Shown here one piece after another: positions 44,754-53,628 of a stretch of 64,000 nucleotides of DNA (its first letter is position 1; each line of letters starts with the position of its first letter). A model generated the notes under the pieces. The model was given only the letters and a program-made list of their open reading frames with translations. It had not been told where the DNA came from and did not search any database. The translations under genes were made by a program, and so were the position numbers. The stretch is from Microbacterium sp. lyk4-40-TSB-66 (GTDB lineage Bacteria; Actinomycetota; Actinomycetes; Actinomycetales; Microbacteriaceae): the NCBI RefSeq assembly GCF_030209475.1, contig NZ_JARVRW010000004.1, positions 62,001-126,000 on the forward strand, in the 5' to 3' direction.

Positions 44754-45260
44754 TCAACTCCCGCGGCCACCTCGCGACTCACGAGGTTTGGCGTCGTCGG
44801 GGAGGATGCCGCAGCGTGAGATGGCGAGGAGTTCGATTGCCGGACGGTCGCCCGTCAACGCTTCTTCGACGCTCACCGTGAGGCTGAGCGGTTTGTACAG
44901 TAGGTCAACGTTCGCGAACGAGACCTCGATCTGAGGATCACGCACCTCCCAGTCGTCGCCCAGAAGGCCGGGCAAGCTCGCAATGAACGCATCGATATCG
45001 AAGCTCTCTGGCACGTACACGAACCAGTGCCCTGTGAAGAAAGCTCCCTCTCGATCCGCGAGCAGCATCGGGTCGTCGCATGGGTAGGGCTCGCCCTCGG
45101 ATTGAGGTTGAATCTCCTTCGGGTCGGGGATGACAGCCACCACCTCATCGAGGGTGGAGGTTACTTCCCCACGGACGGTCTCATAGGTCGGCTTATTCAT
45201 CCCACATCCTCCAAGTCCGAGCACGGCTATCAATGCCAGGACCGCGAGTATCCGCTTCAC
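44754..45260 (-). CDS. Cassette B lipoprotein 2 (divergent)
   Basis: 168 residues. Lipobox LGLGGC (Cys19), TYETVRGEVTSTLDEV, PYPCDDPMLL, FFTGHWFVYVPESFDIDAFI, LLGDDWEVRD and LLAISRCGILPDD align with lipoproteins 1 and 3 along the whole length, but it is the most divergent of the three. GTG start inside the end of the hydrolase fragment upstream, an arrangement copied from the full-length hydrolase-lipoprotein 1 junction. The two conserved Cys are kept, so it is probably functional. Confidence 0.8.
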   Translation of the reverse strand: MKRILAVLALIAVLGLGGCGMNKPTYETVRGEVTSTLDEVVAVIPDPKEIQPQSEGEPYPCDDPMLLADREGAFFTGHWFVYVPESFDIDAFIASLPGLLGDDWEVRDPQIEVSFANVDLLYKPLSLTVSVEEALTGDRPAIELLAISRCGILPDDAKPRESRGGRGS

Positions 45261-45510
45261 GCCGTTCCCTCTTCAAGAATTTCTTGACAAAACGGAGCAC
45301 GTCCCCGTTGGTATGTTCGTCGTCGCTCATCAGAGCGTTGTGGTGGTCGATACTGTCCTTGATCACGAGGGGCGACGCGCCGGCGAGCTTCCACGGGTCG
45401 AATCCTGGCAGCCCGGTATCGACGATCCGCACTCCCGGGAAGCTTTCGGGCGCGATGTCGAAACCCATGAACCCGATGCCCTGGCCGGCGCAGTAACGGT
45501 TGCGGTCTTG
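45193..45510 (-). pseudogene. Orphan 3' end of a cassette B hydrolase gene
   Basis: Reading from about 45510, QDRNRYCAGQGIGF, then GFDIAPESFPGVRIVDTGLPGFDPW and DHHNALMSDDEHTNGDVLRF align with the last ~90 residues of the full-length hydrolase (46060-47778), including the late catalytic His, but the nucleophile elbow and everything before it are missing. An ATG at 45468 exists but is internal to the domain. The original stop is lost by a small indel: the frame runs 68 bases into lipoprotein 2 and ends at 45193. Detached toxin tips next to immunity genes are typical of polymorphic toxin loci. Confidence 0.82.
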
Positions 45511-45547
45511 CGAGGCGCGAGTATGCCTAATCGTGCTGCGTCACGAG

Positions 45548-46063
45548 TCAGGGTGCGGGCTCTGGAGTAGGTGGTGGCCAGGTTGCGAGGCGCTCATCTG
45601 CGGTGATTGAACCGCAACGTGAAATCGCCAGGAGATCGAGCGCTTTGCGACCGTCGATTGTCGACTCTTCGATTTTTAGGGTCATACGCGGGGCACTTCG
45701 GACGAGGTATACCTCGGCAAATTCCACTGGTATGCCAAGCTCTTCGACTCGCCAGTCGTCGCCCAGAAGATGAGGGACCTCTCGAACAAATTGGGGGATA
45801 TCGAAGTCGTCCCCAACGAAAAGCGCCCATTGGCCCGTGAAGAAAGCGCCTGCGGCGGGTTGCGCGGTCAGTACGTCCTTGCACGGATACGGATCGAATT
45901 CTGGGGTGACGAGGATCTGCTTCGGCTCTGGGACGAAGTTCGAAACTGTTTGCAGGGTATCCAGCGTCTCGGCGCGCACCTCGGTATAGGTGGCTGCCTG
46001 TGCGGAGCAACCGCCGAAGAATGCCGAGAGAACTAGTACGCCGAGTGCCGTCAGTCGTCTCAT
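45548..46063 (-). CDS. Cassette B lipoprotein 1 (cognate copy)
   Basis: 171 residues, signal peptide with lipobox FFGGC (Cys19). TYTEVRAETLDTLQTV, PEFDPYPCKD, FFTGQWALFVGDDFDI, WRVEELGIPVEFAEVYL and LLAISRCGSIT define the family. Its ATG overlaps the stop of the full-length hydrolase by four bases, so this is the copy translated together with the enzyme. Base composition looks less G+C-rich than the flanking core genes. Outer-face membrane anchoring is expected. No named family recognised. Confidence 0.82.
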   Translation of the reverse strand: MRRLTALGVLVLSAFFGGCSAQAATYTEVRAETLDTLQTVSNFVPEPKQILVTPEFDPYPCKDVLTAQPAAGAFFTGQWALFVGDDFDIPQFVREVPHLLGDDWRVEELGIPVEFAEVYLVRSAPRMTLKIEESTIDGRKALDLLAISRCGSITADERLATWPPPTPEPAP

Positions 46064-47778
46064 CGGTGTGCCTTTGCCTTGTTCAGTAGTTGATTGACCG
46101 CGTTCAGAACTGTCCCGTTGACTTCCTCGTCATCGCTCATCAGCGCGTTGTGATGCTCGACGCTCGCAGCCACGACCAGGGGAACGCCCAGAGCGACATG
46201 GGCCGGGTTAGTGCCAGGGAGCCCCGAATTGACGATCTGGACGCCGCCGAATGACTCGGGACCTTCACCGAACCCGAGCGGCCCCAGTTGGAGGCCCGCG
46301 TAGTAGCGGTTGATATCGTCCGGCCCCTGCGCCGAGTAATAGGTTGTCCCATCCGCAGGCGCGTACCCGTCCACCGCGCCGACGGACGCGGCCAAGAACC
46401 GGGTATCCACGATGCCGCCGTACGCCTCGGCGGCGCTGCCGACGCCGCCGCCGTAAGAATGCTCATAGCTCATCGTCCAGAGGCTCGGATCCGTAGCGCG
46501 CACACCCTGGATGAACCGCGCGTGCTCGGGTGCACGATCGTGCGCGTATTCGTTCCACTGAGGACCCCCGCCGTAGGGAATATCCCGCAGTTGAGGCATG
46601 GGGCCGGTCATCACGGTGAACGCAATGACGTGTTCTCGGCCGCCTCGCACCTGCCAATCCGCGAATCCGGTCACGGGGTCTTCTCCATAGAACGAGTCGG
46701 CTGTCGTGTTCGTACCGGGGACGACGAAGAGAGCGGCTTTCGCGGTCGACGGATTCCCTGACATCTCGATGAGCGAGCCCTGGTGGGAGTCCCACGCGTA
46801 CAGCTGTTTCCGGCCGTCGGCCACGGCCTCGAAATAGGCCGTCTCCCGCTCGATGGCGTCGATACCGGCTGAGGGCAAGGCACGGGATCGTCGACCACCC
46901 GCAGAGGGATGGATGCCGACCGCCCGGTCACGCGCCGCGCGAAGCTCGGTCAGGTGCGCTGCCGCGCGGTTACGGTTCGCCGTCACGCGGTCCTTGAGAG
47001 CGACGCCGTCGAGGTTGCCTACCAGGGCGGGCGCGCCTGCGGCGATCGCCGCAGCCGCCGAGGGCGAGAGCCCCGCCCACCACTCTGCTACCGCTTCGGG
47101 TCGTCCGCGCCGGATGATCGCGGCCCACTCCGGGTTCTCGCGCAGGAGGCGAGCGGCATCCGCTGCCCCTCCACGGCTGAGCCGGTGGAGGAGCGGGAGT
47201 GCGGCCTCGTCGAGGATCGAGGTTGAGGGAGCCTCCAGCTCACCCTCATCGACGGGGAGATCGCGGGTGAGGGTCCACGACACGTCGGGAATCGTCCGCA
47301 GCGCCGCGGCGCATGCCCTCGCCGCGGAATCCCACCCATCGACGAGGGTGGCGCAGTCCCGCCGGAATGAGGCTTCCCGATCGGCCTGCGCGGCGTCCCT
47401 CAGACGTCCGACGAGGGCGTCATCCGGCTCCGGGAGAGTCAGAGCCTTCGTCGCCGAGAGGTTGCGGAGTTCATCGACGAGGGCGTCGCGTCGGCGGTTC
47501 ACCGCCTCGAGCTCGTCGGCCAGCGTCTCGAGCGCCGCTCGCGCGCGACGAAGGCCCGTATCGACTTCGGCGGCGGCCGGATCGAGCAGCCGCAGACTCT
47601 GCTGCAGCTCGGGGGCTTCGGGGGAGCGGTACACGCTCGACAGCAGCCCCCATGTGAAGAGGACGCGATCGGCCGAGGGTTTCACGGCGGATCCCGCGGC
47701 CTCGACGGACGCGGCGAGTCGACGAAGCTCTTCAGGATCGGCCGGGCAGACCGGGACGTCGTCGATCGAGGGGGTCAT
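46060..47778 (-). CDS. Cassette B: DUF1023-type alpha/beta hydrolase with N-terminal helical domain
   Basis: 572 residues, co-linear with the cassette A enzyme. Helical N-terminal domain with FTWGLLSSVYRSPEA (the WxxLxxxYxxPEA motif), central WWAGLSPSAAAAIAAGAP and RVTANR, then VVPGTNTTADSFYG, nucleophile in EHSYGGG (Ser441) and catalytic His543 in EHHNALMSDDE. No signal peptide. It is translationally coupled on both sides (partner protein and lipoprotein 1). A second, decayed copy of its 3' end lies downstream. Predicted serine esterase/lipase; whether it is exported is not shown by the sequence. Confidence 0.85.
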   Translation of the reverse strand: MTPSIDDVPVCPADPEELRRLAASVEAAGSAVKPSADRVLFTWGLLSSVYRSPEAPELQQSLRLLDPAAAEVDTGLRRARAALETLADELEAVNRRRDALVDELRNLSATKALTLPEPDDALVGRLRDAAQADREASFRRDCATLVDGWDSAARACAAALRTIPDVSWTLTRDLPVDEGELEAPSTSILDEAALPLLHRLSRGGAADAARLLRENPEWAAIIRRGRPEAVAEWWAGLSPSAAAAIAAGAPALVGNLDGVALKDRVTANRNRAAAHLTELRAARDRAVGIHPSAGGRRSRALPSAGIDAIERETAYFEAVADGRKQLYAWDSHQGSLIEMSGNPSTAKAALFVVPGTNTTADSFYGEDPVTGFADWQVRGGREHVIAFTVMTGPMPQLRDIPYGGGPQWNEYAHDRAPEHARFIQGVRATDPSLWTMSYEHSYGGGVGSAAEAYGGIVDTRFLAASVGAVDGYAPADGTTYYSAQGPDDINRYYAGLQLGPLGFGEGPESFGGVQIVNSGLPGTNPAHVALGVPLVVAASVEHHNALMSDDEEVNGTVLNAVNQLLNKAKAHR

Positions 47779-48122
47779 CGAGGCGCCCGACCGAACCGTG
47801 CCGGGTCGAAAGCAGTCGAACCGGTCTCGGCGCGGGTCGTCGACACGGCCATCTCGCCGTCGGCCTCGACGTAGGCGAGCACCACCGATCGGAGCACCGA
47901 AAGGGCCGACCGACCTCGCGACACGATGCCACGCGACAGCTGCACCCGAGCCCGAGCGACCTCGTCGAACGCCGCGCGAGCCGGCGGGAGACCGCCGAGA
48001 ACGACATCCAACGCCTCGACCGCGTCACGCAAGGCGTGCGAGCGGTCGAGGGCGTCGTCGAGGGCGAGACGGACACGATCGGCGATGCCGACGATCTCGT
48101 CGGGCTGGACGGAGAACGACAT
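47775..48122 (-). CDS. Cassette B small helical partner protein
   Basis: 115 residues, helical, no signal peptide or membrane segment. It shares with the cassette A partner (8239-8577) a C-terminal pattern, here VVLAYVEADGEMAVSTTRAE, that is Y, AD, MAV, T and RA at matching spacing. Overlaps the hydrolase start by four bases. TAGCAT ends six bases before the ATG, so the mRNA is likely leaderless. Likely a secretion partner or chaperone, by analogy only. Confidence 0.72.
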   Translation of the reverse strand: MSFSVQPDEIVGIADRVRLALDDALDRSHALRDAVEALDVVLGGLPPARAAFDEVARARVQLSRGIVSRGRSALSVLRSVVLAYVEADGEMAVSTTRAETGSTAFDPARFGRAPR

Positions 48123-48128
48123 GCCCGG

Positions 48129-48146
48129 ATGCTAATGAATGCGCCC
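48129..48146 (-). promoter_or_regulatory. Promoter of cassette B
   Basis: On the minus strand GGGCGCATT (48146-48138) precedes TAGCAT (48134-48129), which ends six bases before the ATG at 48122. Word and spacing match the cassette A promoter. Confidence 0.55.
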
Positions 48147-48218
48147 GCGCGCCCGTTTCCCGCCTGTGGATAAGGGCGCGGAATTCACCACGGCGTTCGC
48201 CCGCGGGCGATCGCGGGC

Positions 48219-50000
48219 TCAGCGACCGGCGGCGTATCCCTGAGCACCCCGCGGGTTGGCAGCGGCCCATACGACGCCGTCGGCATCGCGACCGACGGCG
48301 GTCACGCGCCCGAGCGACCAGTCACCCGTTCGGCGCACCCGGTGCCCGCGCGCCTCGAGGGCGGCGATCACCTCGTCGCCGAGGCGGTCCTCTACGGTCG
48401 CGCCGGCCGGCGTCCAGGTGCGCGGCCAGAACGAATCGATGAGCGCGGTCGTGTTCAGCGTCGGCGCGTCGATCGCCTGCTGGCCGGAGTACCCGCCGAC
48501 CAGCAGACGCAGCAGGACGGGCAGCTGCCACTGGTCCTGCTGATCACCGCCGGGTGAGCCGATCGCGATGACTTCTTCTCCCCGCGTCAGCAGGGTGGGT
48601 GTCAGCGTGGTCCGAGGTCGTCGGCCGGGCTCGAGGGATGCCGGGTGGCCCGGCACGAGCCACGTCGCCTGCAACCGCGTGCCGAGGCAGAACCCCAGCG
48701 AGGGCACGGTCGGCGACGACTGGAGCCAGCCACCCGACGGCGTCGCGGACACGGCGTTGCCCCACCGGTCGATCACGTCGATGTGGCAGGTGTCGCCGCG
48801 CGTCTGCCCCGAACGGTCGACGGTCGGCTCGCCCGTCGACCCATCGGCCGAGCCCGCTTCGGTACGAAGGGGAGGCAGGCGTGGCGATCGCCCGTCGGGC
48901 GATCCGGGGCGCAGGTCGGTCGAGGCCTCGGAGCCGATGAGCGCCCGCCGCGCGGCGATGTAATCGTCGTCGAGGAGGGCGTCGACATCGACGGCGAGGT
49001 CGGAGTCGCCGAACCACGCGTCGCGGTCGGCGTACGCGAGCTTCTGGGCCTCGAGCAGCAGGTGCGCCCCCTCGACCGTCGCGGGGTCGAGGGCCGCGTC
49101 GTCGGCGTCCTCGATGAGGCGGAGCGTCTGCAGCAGGGCGGGGCCCTGCGTCCACACACCGGCTTTGTAGACGTCCCACCCGCGGAATCGCACGGTCACT
49201 GCGGGCTCGTACCCCGCCCGCCACGAAGCGAGGTCGTCGGCATCCAGGATGCCGGGATGATCGCGCCCGTCGGCGTGCCGATGCGGACGCCGGATGAACG
49301 CCGCCGCTTCGGGCAGCACCTCGGTCATCCACCGTGACCGCGCCGCGTCGATGCGCGCCTCACGGTCGGGGGCGTCGGAGCCGGCCGCGACGAGATCGTC
49401 GAGGACGTCGGCCCACGCGGGGTTCTTCAGAACCGTGTCGGGTGCGGGCGGCGAGCCGGTCGGCATCCATCTCTCGGCCGACGTCGGCCAGTGCGCGCGG
49501 AACAGGTCGGCGACCCGCGCGATCGTGGCCGCGGCTCCCGCGACGAGCGGGTGTCCGTCACGGGCGTAGCCCACGGCGTAGGCGATGGTGTCGGCGAGCT
49601 CCCAGGTGCCGTGATCGCGTAAGAGCATCAACCACGCATCGACGGCGCCGGGAACGGCGGCGGACAGGCCGCCCGCTCCGGGCACGAGGTCGAGATCGCG
49701 CGAGCGGAAGTGGTCGATGTCGGCGGCAGCGGGCGCCGGGCCCTGGCCCATCAGCACCAGGGGACGGTTCTCTCCCGCCGGTCGGATGAGGGCGACGAGA
49801 TCGCCCCCCGGGCCGTTCAGGTGCGGCTCGACCACGTGCAGCACGAACGCCGCGGCGACGGCGGCGTCGAACGCGTTGCCCCCGCGCTCGAGAACCGCCT
49901 GCGCGGTCGCCGTGGCCGTCCAGTGCGTCGAGGCCGACATGCCGAAGGTGCCCCGCAGGGTCGGACGAGTGGTGAAGGATGCCGGTGGCGTGAACGTCAT
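48219..50000 (-). CDS. Gamma-glutamyltransferase family protein
   Basis: 593 residues, Ntn-hydrolase of the GGT family, which cleaves gamma-glutamyl bonds after autoproteolysis. GMSASTHWTATATAQAVLERGGNAFDAAVAAAF-type N terminus (residues ~20-52), GPGGDLVALI, and the catalytic Thr in GDTCHIDVIDRWGNAVS. No clear signal peptide, unlike secreted GGT, so it may be cytoplasmic or act on other acyl-amino compounds. Start at 50000 overlaps the pepP stop (ATGA), so the two are coupled, which fits peptide or glutathione-like degradation. Confidence 0.9.
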   Translation of the reverse strand: MTFTPPASFTTRPTLRGTFGMSASTHWTATATAQAVLERGGNAFDAAVAAAFVLHVVEPHLNGPGGDLVALIRPAGENRPLVLMGQGPAPAAADIDHFRSRDLDLVPGAGGLSAAVPGAVDAWLMLLRDHGTWELADTIAYAVGYARDGHPLVAGAAATIARVADLFRAHWPTSAERWMPTGSPPAPDTVLKNPAWADVLDDLVAAGSDAPDREARIDAARSRWMTEVLPEAAAFIRRPHRHADGRDHPGILDADDLASWRAGYEPAVTVRFRGWDVYKAGVWTQGPALLQTLRLIEDADDAALDPATVEGAHLLLEAQKLAYADRDAWFGDSDLAVDVDALLDDDYIAARRALIGSEASTDLRPGSPDGRSPRLPPLRTEAGSADGSTGEPTVDRSGQTRGDTCHIDVIDRWGNAVSATPSGGWLQSSPTVPSLGFCLGTRLQATWLVPGHPASLEPGRRPRTTLTPTLLTRGEEVIAIGSPGGDQQDQWQLPVLLRLLVGGYSGQQAIDAPTLNTTALIDSFWPRTWTPAGATVEDRLGDEVIAALEARGHRVRRTGDWSLGRVTAVGRDADGVVWAAANPRGAQGYAAGR

Positions 50001-51433
50001 CGCGAGAGCCGGGCGATCCATTCCTCGACCTCGTCGGCGGTGCGCGGGATCGCAGCCGACAGGTTGACCGGTCCGTCGGCGGTCATGACGATGTCGTCCT
50101 CGATGCGGGCCCCGATGCCGCGGTACTCCTCGGGAACGGTGAGATCGTCGATCTGGAAGTACAGACCCGGCTCGATCGTGAAGACCATACCCGGCTCGAG
50201 CAGCCCGTCGTAGTACATGTCGCGCCGCGCCTGAGCGCAGTCGTGCACGTCGATCCCGAGATGGTGGCTCGTCCCGTGCACCATGTAGCGGCGGTGCTGG
50301 CCGCCGGTGTCGGCATCCAGAGCCTCTTCGGCGGTCACGGGAAGCAGACCCCATTCGGCCACGCGTGCGGCGATGACCTCCATCGCGGCCTCGTGGAGGC
50401 GGCGGAACGGCACACCCACCTTTGCTGCCGCGAACGACGCGTCGGCTGCTTCACGGACCGCCTCGTAGACACGGCGCTGGACGTCGGTGAACGTGCCCGA
50501 CACCGGCAGCGTCCGGGTGATGTCGGCGGTGTACAGGCTGTCGACCTCGACGCCGGCGTCGACGAGGATGAGGTCGCCGGGCTTCACCGCGCCGTCGTTG
50601 CGCGTCCAGTGCAGGTAGCACGCGTGCGGGCCGGAGGCGGCGATCGTGTCGTAGCCGACGCTGTTGCCGTCGGAGCGTGCGCGCTGGTGGAACACGCCCT
50701 CGACGACGCGCTCACCGCGCGGGTGCTCGATGATGCGGGGGAGCTCGGCGACGATGTCGTCGAAGCCGCGCCCGGTCACCTCGACGGCCAGGGCCATCTC
50801 GGCCAATTCGAACTCGTCTTTGACCAGACGCAGCTCCGACACGAAGCGGGTGACCTCGTCGTCGTCGCCGACGGTGCGGTCGTCATCGCCGGGCTGGAAG
50901 TCGGAGAGGTGCGCCGTGGCGATCGCGAGGTCGGCGGCGACGCCGTCGAGGGCAGGGCGGGGGCCGATCCAGAACTCGCCGACAGCGGCGTCGGAGTAGA
51001 ACTCCGCGGTGGTGCGGTCGGCACGCTCGCGGAAGTAGAGCACGGCCTCGTGTCCCTCGTCGCGCGGCTCGAAGACGAGCACGGCGTCGGGCTCGGCGTC
51101 GCGGCCCCAACCGGTCAGGTGTGCGAAGGCGGAGTGCGCCCGGAACGGGTAGTCGGTGTCGTTGCTGCGCTGCTTGAGACCCCCGGCGGGTACGACGACC
51201 CGCTGGCCGGGAAAGGTCTCCGACACACGCGCGCGCCGACGCGCGGCCCACGCGGCCTGTTCCCGCGGGTCGGGGAGCACATCGGGACGTTCCGCCCAGC
51301 CCGTCGAGATGGTGTCGAGGAAGCCGCGGGGGAACGGCGCCTTACGGTTGCTCGGGGCGTCGAGGGGCTTCGCCTCGTCGGCCTGGGGCTCGGCGGTCGG
51401 CGCGGTCGTGTCGCTGGTGGAGGGGGCATCCAT
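49997..51433 (-). CDS. pepP: Xaa-Pro aminopeptidase (aminopeptidase P)
   Basis: 478 residues, M24 family with N-terminal creatinase-type domain (FPRGFLDTISTGWAERPD, RAHSAFAHLTGWG) and the pita-bread catalytic domain. Metal ligands: two Asp in VDAGVEVDSLYTADITRTLP, His in TSHHLGIDVHD, Glu in TIEPGLYF and Glu in ARIEDDIVM. Removes N-terminal residues preceding proline. A ~40-residue acidic extension precedes the fold. The ATG at 51433 has GAGACT ending six bases upstream. Coupled to the GGT gene. Confidence 0.94.
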   Translation of the reverse strand: MDAPSTSDTTAPTAEPQADEAKPLDAPSNRKAPFPRGFLDTISTGWAERPDVLPDPREQAAWAARRRARVSETFPGQRVVVPAGGLKQRSNDTDYPFRAHSAFAHLTGWGRDAEPDAVLVFEPRDEGHEAVLYFRERADRTTAEFYSDAAVGEFWIGPRPALDGVAADLAIATAHLSDFQPGDDDRTVGDDDEVTRFVSELRLVKDEFELAEMALAVEVTGRGFDDIVAELPRIIEHPRGERVVEGVFHQRARSDGNSVGYDTIAASGPHACYLHWTRNDGAVKPGDLILVDAGVEVDSLYTADITRTLPVSGTFTDVQRRVYEAVREAADASFAAAKVGVPFRRLHEAAMEVIAARVAEWGLLPVTAEEALDADTGGQHRRYMVHGTSHHLGIDVHDCAQARRDMYYDGLLEPGMVFTIEPGLYFQIDDLTVPEEYRGIGARIEDDIVMTADGPVNLSAAIPRTADEVEEWIARLSR

Positions 51434-51495
51434 CGTTCCAGTCTCGCACCGCTTGACGGCCGGCGCACGCGGGCTGACGCGGCTCGCAAACCTGC

Positions 51496-52527
51496 TCAGC
51501 CGGCCGTGCGCTCCAGCTGGACGACGATGGGGCGGTGGTCGCTGCCCGAGCCGTCGAGCGAGCGCATGACGACGGAACCCGACACCGTCCAGTCGGGAGT
51601 GGCCATGACGTGATCGATGGGGGCGCCCAGCATCGCGGGGGCGTCCGTCGGCCAGGTGCCCACGCCACCGTTCCCGCTCTCGGACGCCGTGTCGTGGCAG
51701 CGCCCGAGCGTGCCCCCGTCGACGCCCATCCCCGTCATGTGGTCGAGGGTGGCGTTGAAGTCGCCCGCGAGGATGACGTTGTCGCCGGCGCACTGATCGG
51801 CGAGCCACTGCAGGTCGCTGCGCCACTGCGTCATGTAGTCCCGCCGCGGAGCGACCGCGTGCGCGGCGACGATGATGGGACCGTCACCGGAGGTCGGCAT
51901 GGCGACCGCGCTGGGCACGGTCGAGGTGTTGCTGGAACCGTCGAGCGACGACTCGATGACGGAGTAATCACCCAGCTCGGGGCGGATCAGGACGGTCGTC
52001 GAGGTGGCATCCCATCCGGTGATGCCGTATTCGCCGTACTCCGCGTGGTGCGCCCACATGGGCTGACCCATGTCGCGCATCATCTCGGCCACCTGGGCGC
52101 CGGTGTCGATCGTCGTCTCGGGGAGCGTGACGACATCGGCCTGCATCCCGACCGCGAACTGGGCGATCGATTCGGCCGACGTCGCCGACCCGGCGGTGTT
52201 CCACGTCATGACGCGCAGGCTCGTGGCCGTCTTGGCGGGGAGGTCTTCGGAGCCGAGGCCGCGCTGGAAGAGGACGGCGGCGTTGATGCCGCCCGAGACG
52301 CCGAAGATGAGCGCGAGAACGAGAGCGAGCGCCCGCACCGGGCGGATGAAGGCGAACAGCAGCATGAGCAGCGTCGCGGCGATCATGACGGCGGCCAGTG
52401 GAGCGCGGAACGAGATCAGCTGTGCGATCGGGAAGACGCGTTCCACCCCGAATGCGGAGGGCCACGTCAGCACGGCGGCGCCCGCCGCCACGACGAGCGC
52501 GACCAGGGAACCCAGCAGTCGACGCAC
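51496..52527 (-). CDS. Membrane-anchored endonuclease/exonuclease/phosphatase family protein
   Basis: 343 residues. Three N-terminal hydrophobic segments (to ~95) lead to an outward-facing EEP domain: RVMTWNTAGS, DVVTLPETT (metal-binding Glu), ILAGDFNATLDHM and the final SDHRPIVVQL. Family members are nucleases or lipid phosphatases; the extracellular placement suggests a phosphodiesterase. GTG start, with TAAGGT about seven bases upstream on that strand. Divergent from the PHP gene. Confidence 0.88.
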   Translation of the reverse strand: MRRLLGSLVALVVAAGAAVLTWPSAFGVERVFPIAQLISFRAPLAAVMIAATLLMLLFAFIRPVRALALVLALIFGVSGGINAAVLFQRGLGSEDLPAKTATSLRVMTWNTAGSATSAESIAQFAVGMQADVVTLPETTIDTGAQVAEMMRDMGQPMWAHHAEYGEYGITGWDATSTTVLIRPELGDYSVIESSLDGSSNTSTVPSAVAMPTSGDGPIIVAAHAVAPRRDYMTQWRSDLQWLADQCAGDNVILAGDFNATLDHMTGMGVDGGTLGRCHDTASESGNGGVGTWPTDAPAMLGAPIDHVMATPDWTVSGSVVMRSLDGSGSDHRPIVVQLERTAG

Positions 52528-52632
52528 GCACCCGACCTTAGGTCAGGCGTCTGGGAGATCGACCGACGTCGACCGGATGCCGCCTGCGGGTGAGGACGGG
52601 TGCGGCACCGTCCGGGCGGGGGAGGGGAGCGC

Positions 52633-52638
52633 TACGCT
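52633..52638 (+). promoter_or_regulatory. -10 hexamer TACGCT of the PHP gene, leaderless spacing
   Basis: TACGCT ends six bases before the GTG at 52645. Confidence 0.55.
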
Positions 52639-52644
52639 CGATGG

Positions 52645-53505
52645 GTGCCGTCTGCTCCCCGATTCTCCGGACCGAGCGACCTGCATCTGCACTCGTCGCA
52701 TTCCGACGGCACGGAACCCCCGGCCGAGGTCATGGCCGCAGCACACCGGCACGGCCTGCGCACCGCCGCCCTCACCGACCACGACACGACGTCGGGATGG
52801 GCGGAGGCGGCGGAGGCGGCGACGTCTCTCGGGATGACGTTCGTGCCGGGCATGGAGTTGTCGGCACGGCACCGGTGGCGCAGCGTTCACCTGCTGGCCT
52901 ATCTCGTCGATCCCGATGACCCGGACCTCCGGGCGATGACCGATCGCATCCGTTCGTCGCGACTGGACCGCGCACAGATCATGGCCGAGCGCATCTCGCA
53001 CGACTACGACATCGCGTGGGACGACATCGTCGCGCAGACCACCGACGGGGCCACGGTCGGTCGTCCGCACATCGCCGACGCCCTCGTCGCTCGCGGGATC
53101 GTGGTCGATCGCACAGAGGCCTTCGCCGGGATCCTGCATCCCGCGGGCGACTACTACGTGGCGCTCTACGCCCCCGATCCCGTGTCGGCGGTGGAGCTCG
53201 TCGTCGGCGCCGGGGGTGTGCCGATCATCGCCCACCCGGCGGGGCGGGCCCTGCTGCCCGACAGCGTGCTGCGGGCGATGCTCGATGCGGGTCTCGCCGG
53301 TTTCGAGCTCGCGCACCGCGAGAACCTGCCCGAGCCGACCGCGCTGCTGGCGCGCCTCGCCGCGGACCGCGACCTCATCGTGACCGGGTCGAGCGACTAC
53401 CACGGCCTCGGCAAACCGAACCTGCCCGGCGAGAACACCACCGCCGACGAGATGGTCGCGCGCATCTTCGCCCTCGGTGGCGGCACGGCGCCGGTCTACG
53501 CGTAG
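52645..53505 (+). CDS. PHP domain metal-dependent phosphoesterase
   Basis: 286 residues. Metal-binding motifs of the PHP family: DLHLHSSHSDG at the N terminus, LTDHDTTSG, VPGMELSA, IIAHPAG and the late GSSDYHG. Related to TrpH/YciV-type 3'-5' phosphatases acting on nucleotides such as pAp or short oligonucleotides. GTG start chosen because the family begins here. Convergent with the DEAD helicase. Confidence 0.92.
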   Translation: MPSAPRFSGPSDLHLHSSHSDGTEPPAEVMAAAHRHGLRTAALTDHDTTSGWAEAAEAATSLGMTFVPGMELSARHRWRSVHLLAYLVDPDDPDLRAMTDRIRSSRLDRAQIMAERISHDYDIAWDDIVAQTTDGATVGRPHIADALVARGIVVDRTEAFAGILHPAGDYYVALYAPDPVSAVELVVGAGGVPIIAHPAGRALLPDSVLRAMLDAGLAGFELAHRENLPEPTALLARLAADRDLIVTGSSDYHGLGKPNLPGENTTADEMVARIFALGGGTAPVYA

Positions 53506-53580
53506 ACGGACCCGCCCCGGGAGGGTGGCCGCCGTGCGGAATCCGTCCGGTGCCGCCGTTCGGGCTCGGGCGCCGACGAA

Positions 53581-53612
53581 CGCGGCACCGACCCCGAGGG
53601 GATCGGCGCCGC
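53581..53612. terminator. Bidirectional hairpin between PHP and helicase genes
   Basis: CGCGGCACCGACCCC and GGGGATCGGCGCCGCG pair with one bulged A and one mismatch around a 2-base loop, in the gap between two convergent genes. Confidence 0.55.
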
Positions 53613-53628
53613 GTGGACTTCGCGTGGG

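Noticed and set aside
44078..44782. A 234-residue version of lipoprotein 3
   Set aside because: The first ~62 residues come from the duplicated 3' end of the neighbouring gene read antisense; the lipoprotein signal starts at the GTG at 44596.
45273..45287. Palindrome TCAAGAATTTCTTGA before lipoprotein 2
   Set aside because: It lies in the coding remnant (KKFLK codons) and can be explained by the low local G+C; no promoter is attached.
48166..48174. TGTGGATAA, a perfect match to the DnaA box TTATCCACA upstream of cassette B
   Set aside because: A single box without a cluster, A/T-rich unwinding element or dnaA/dnaN genes is not an origin; a one-mismatch version precedes cassette A but in the opposite relation to the genes.
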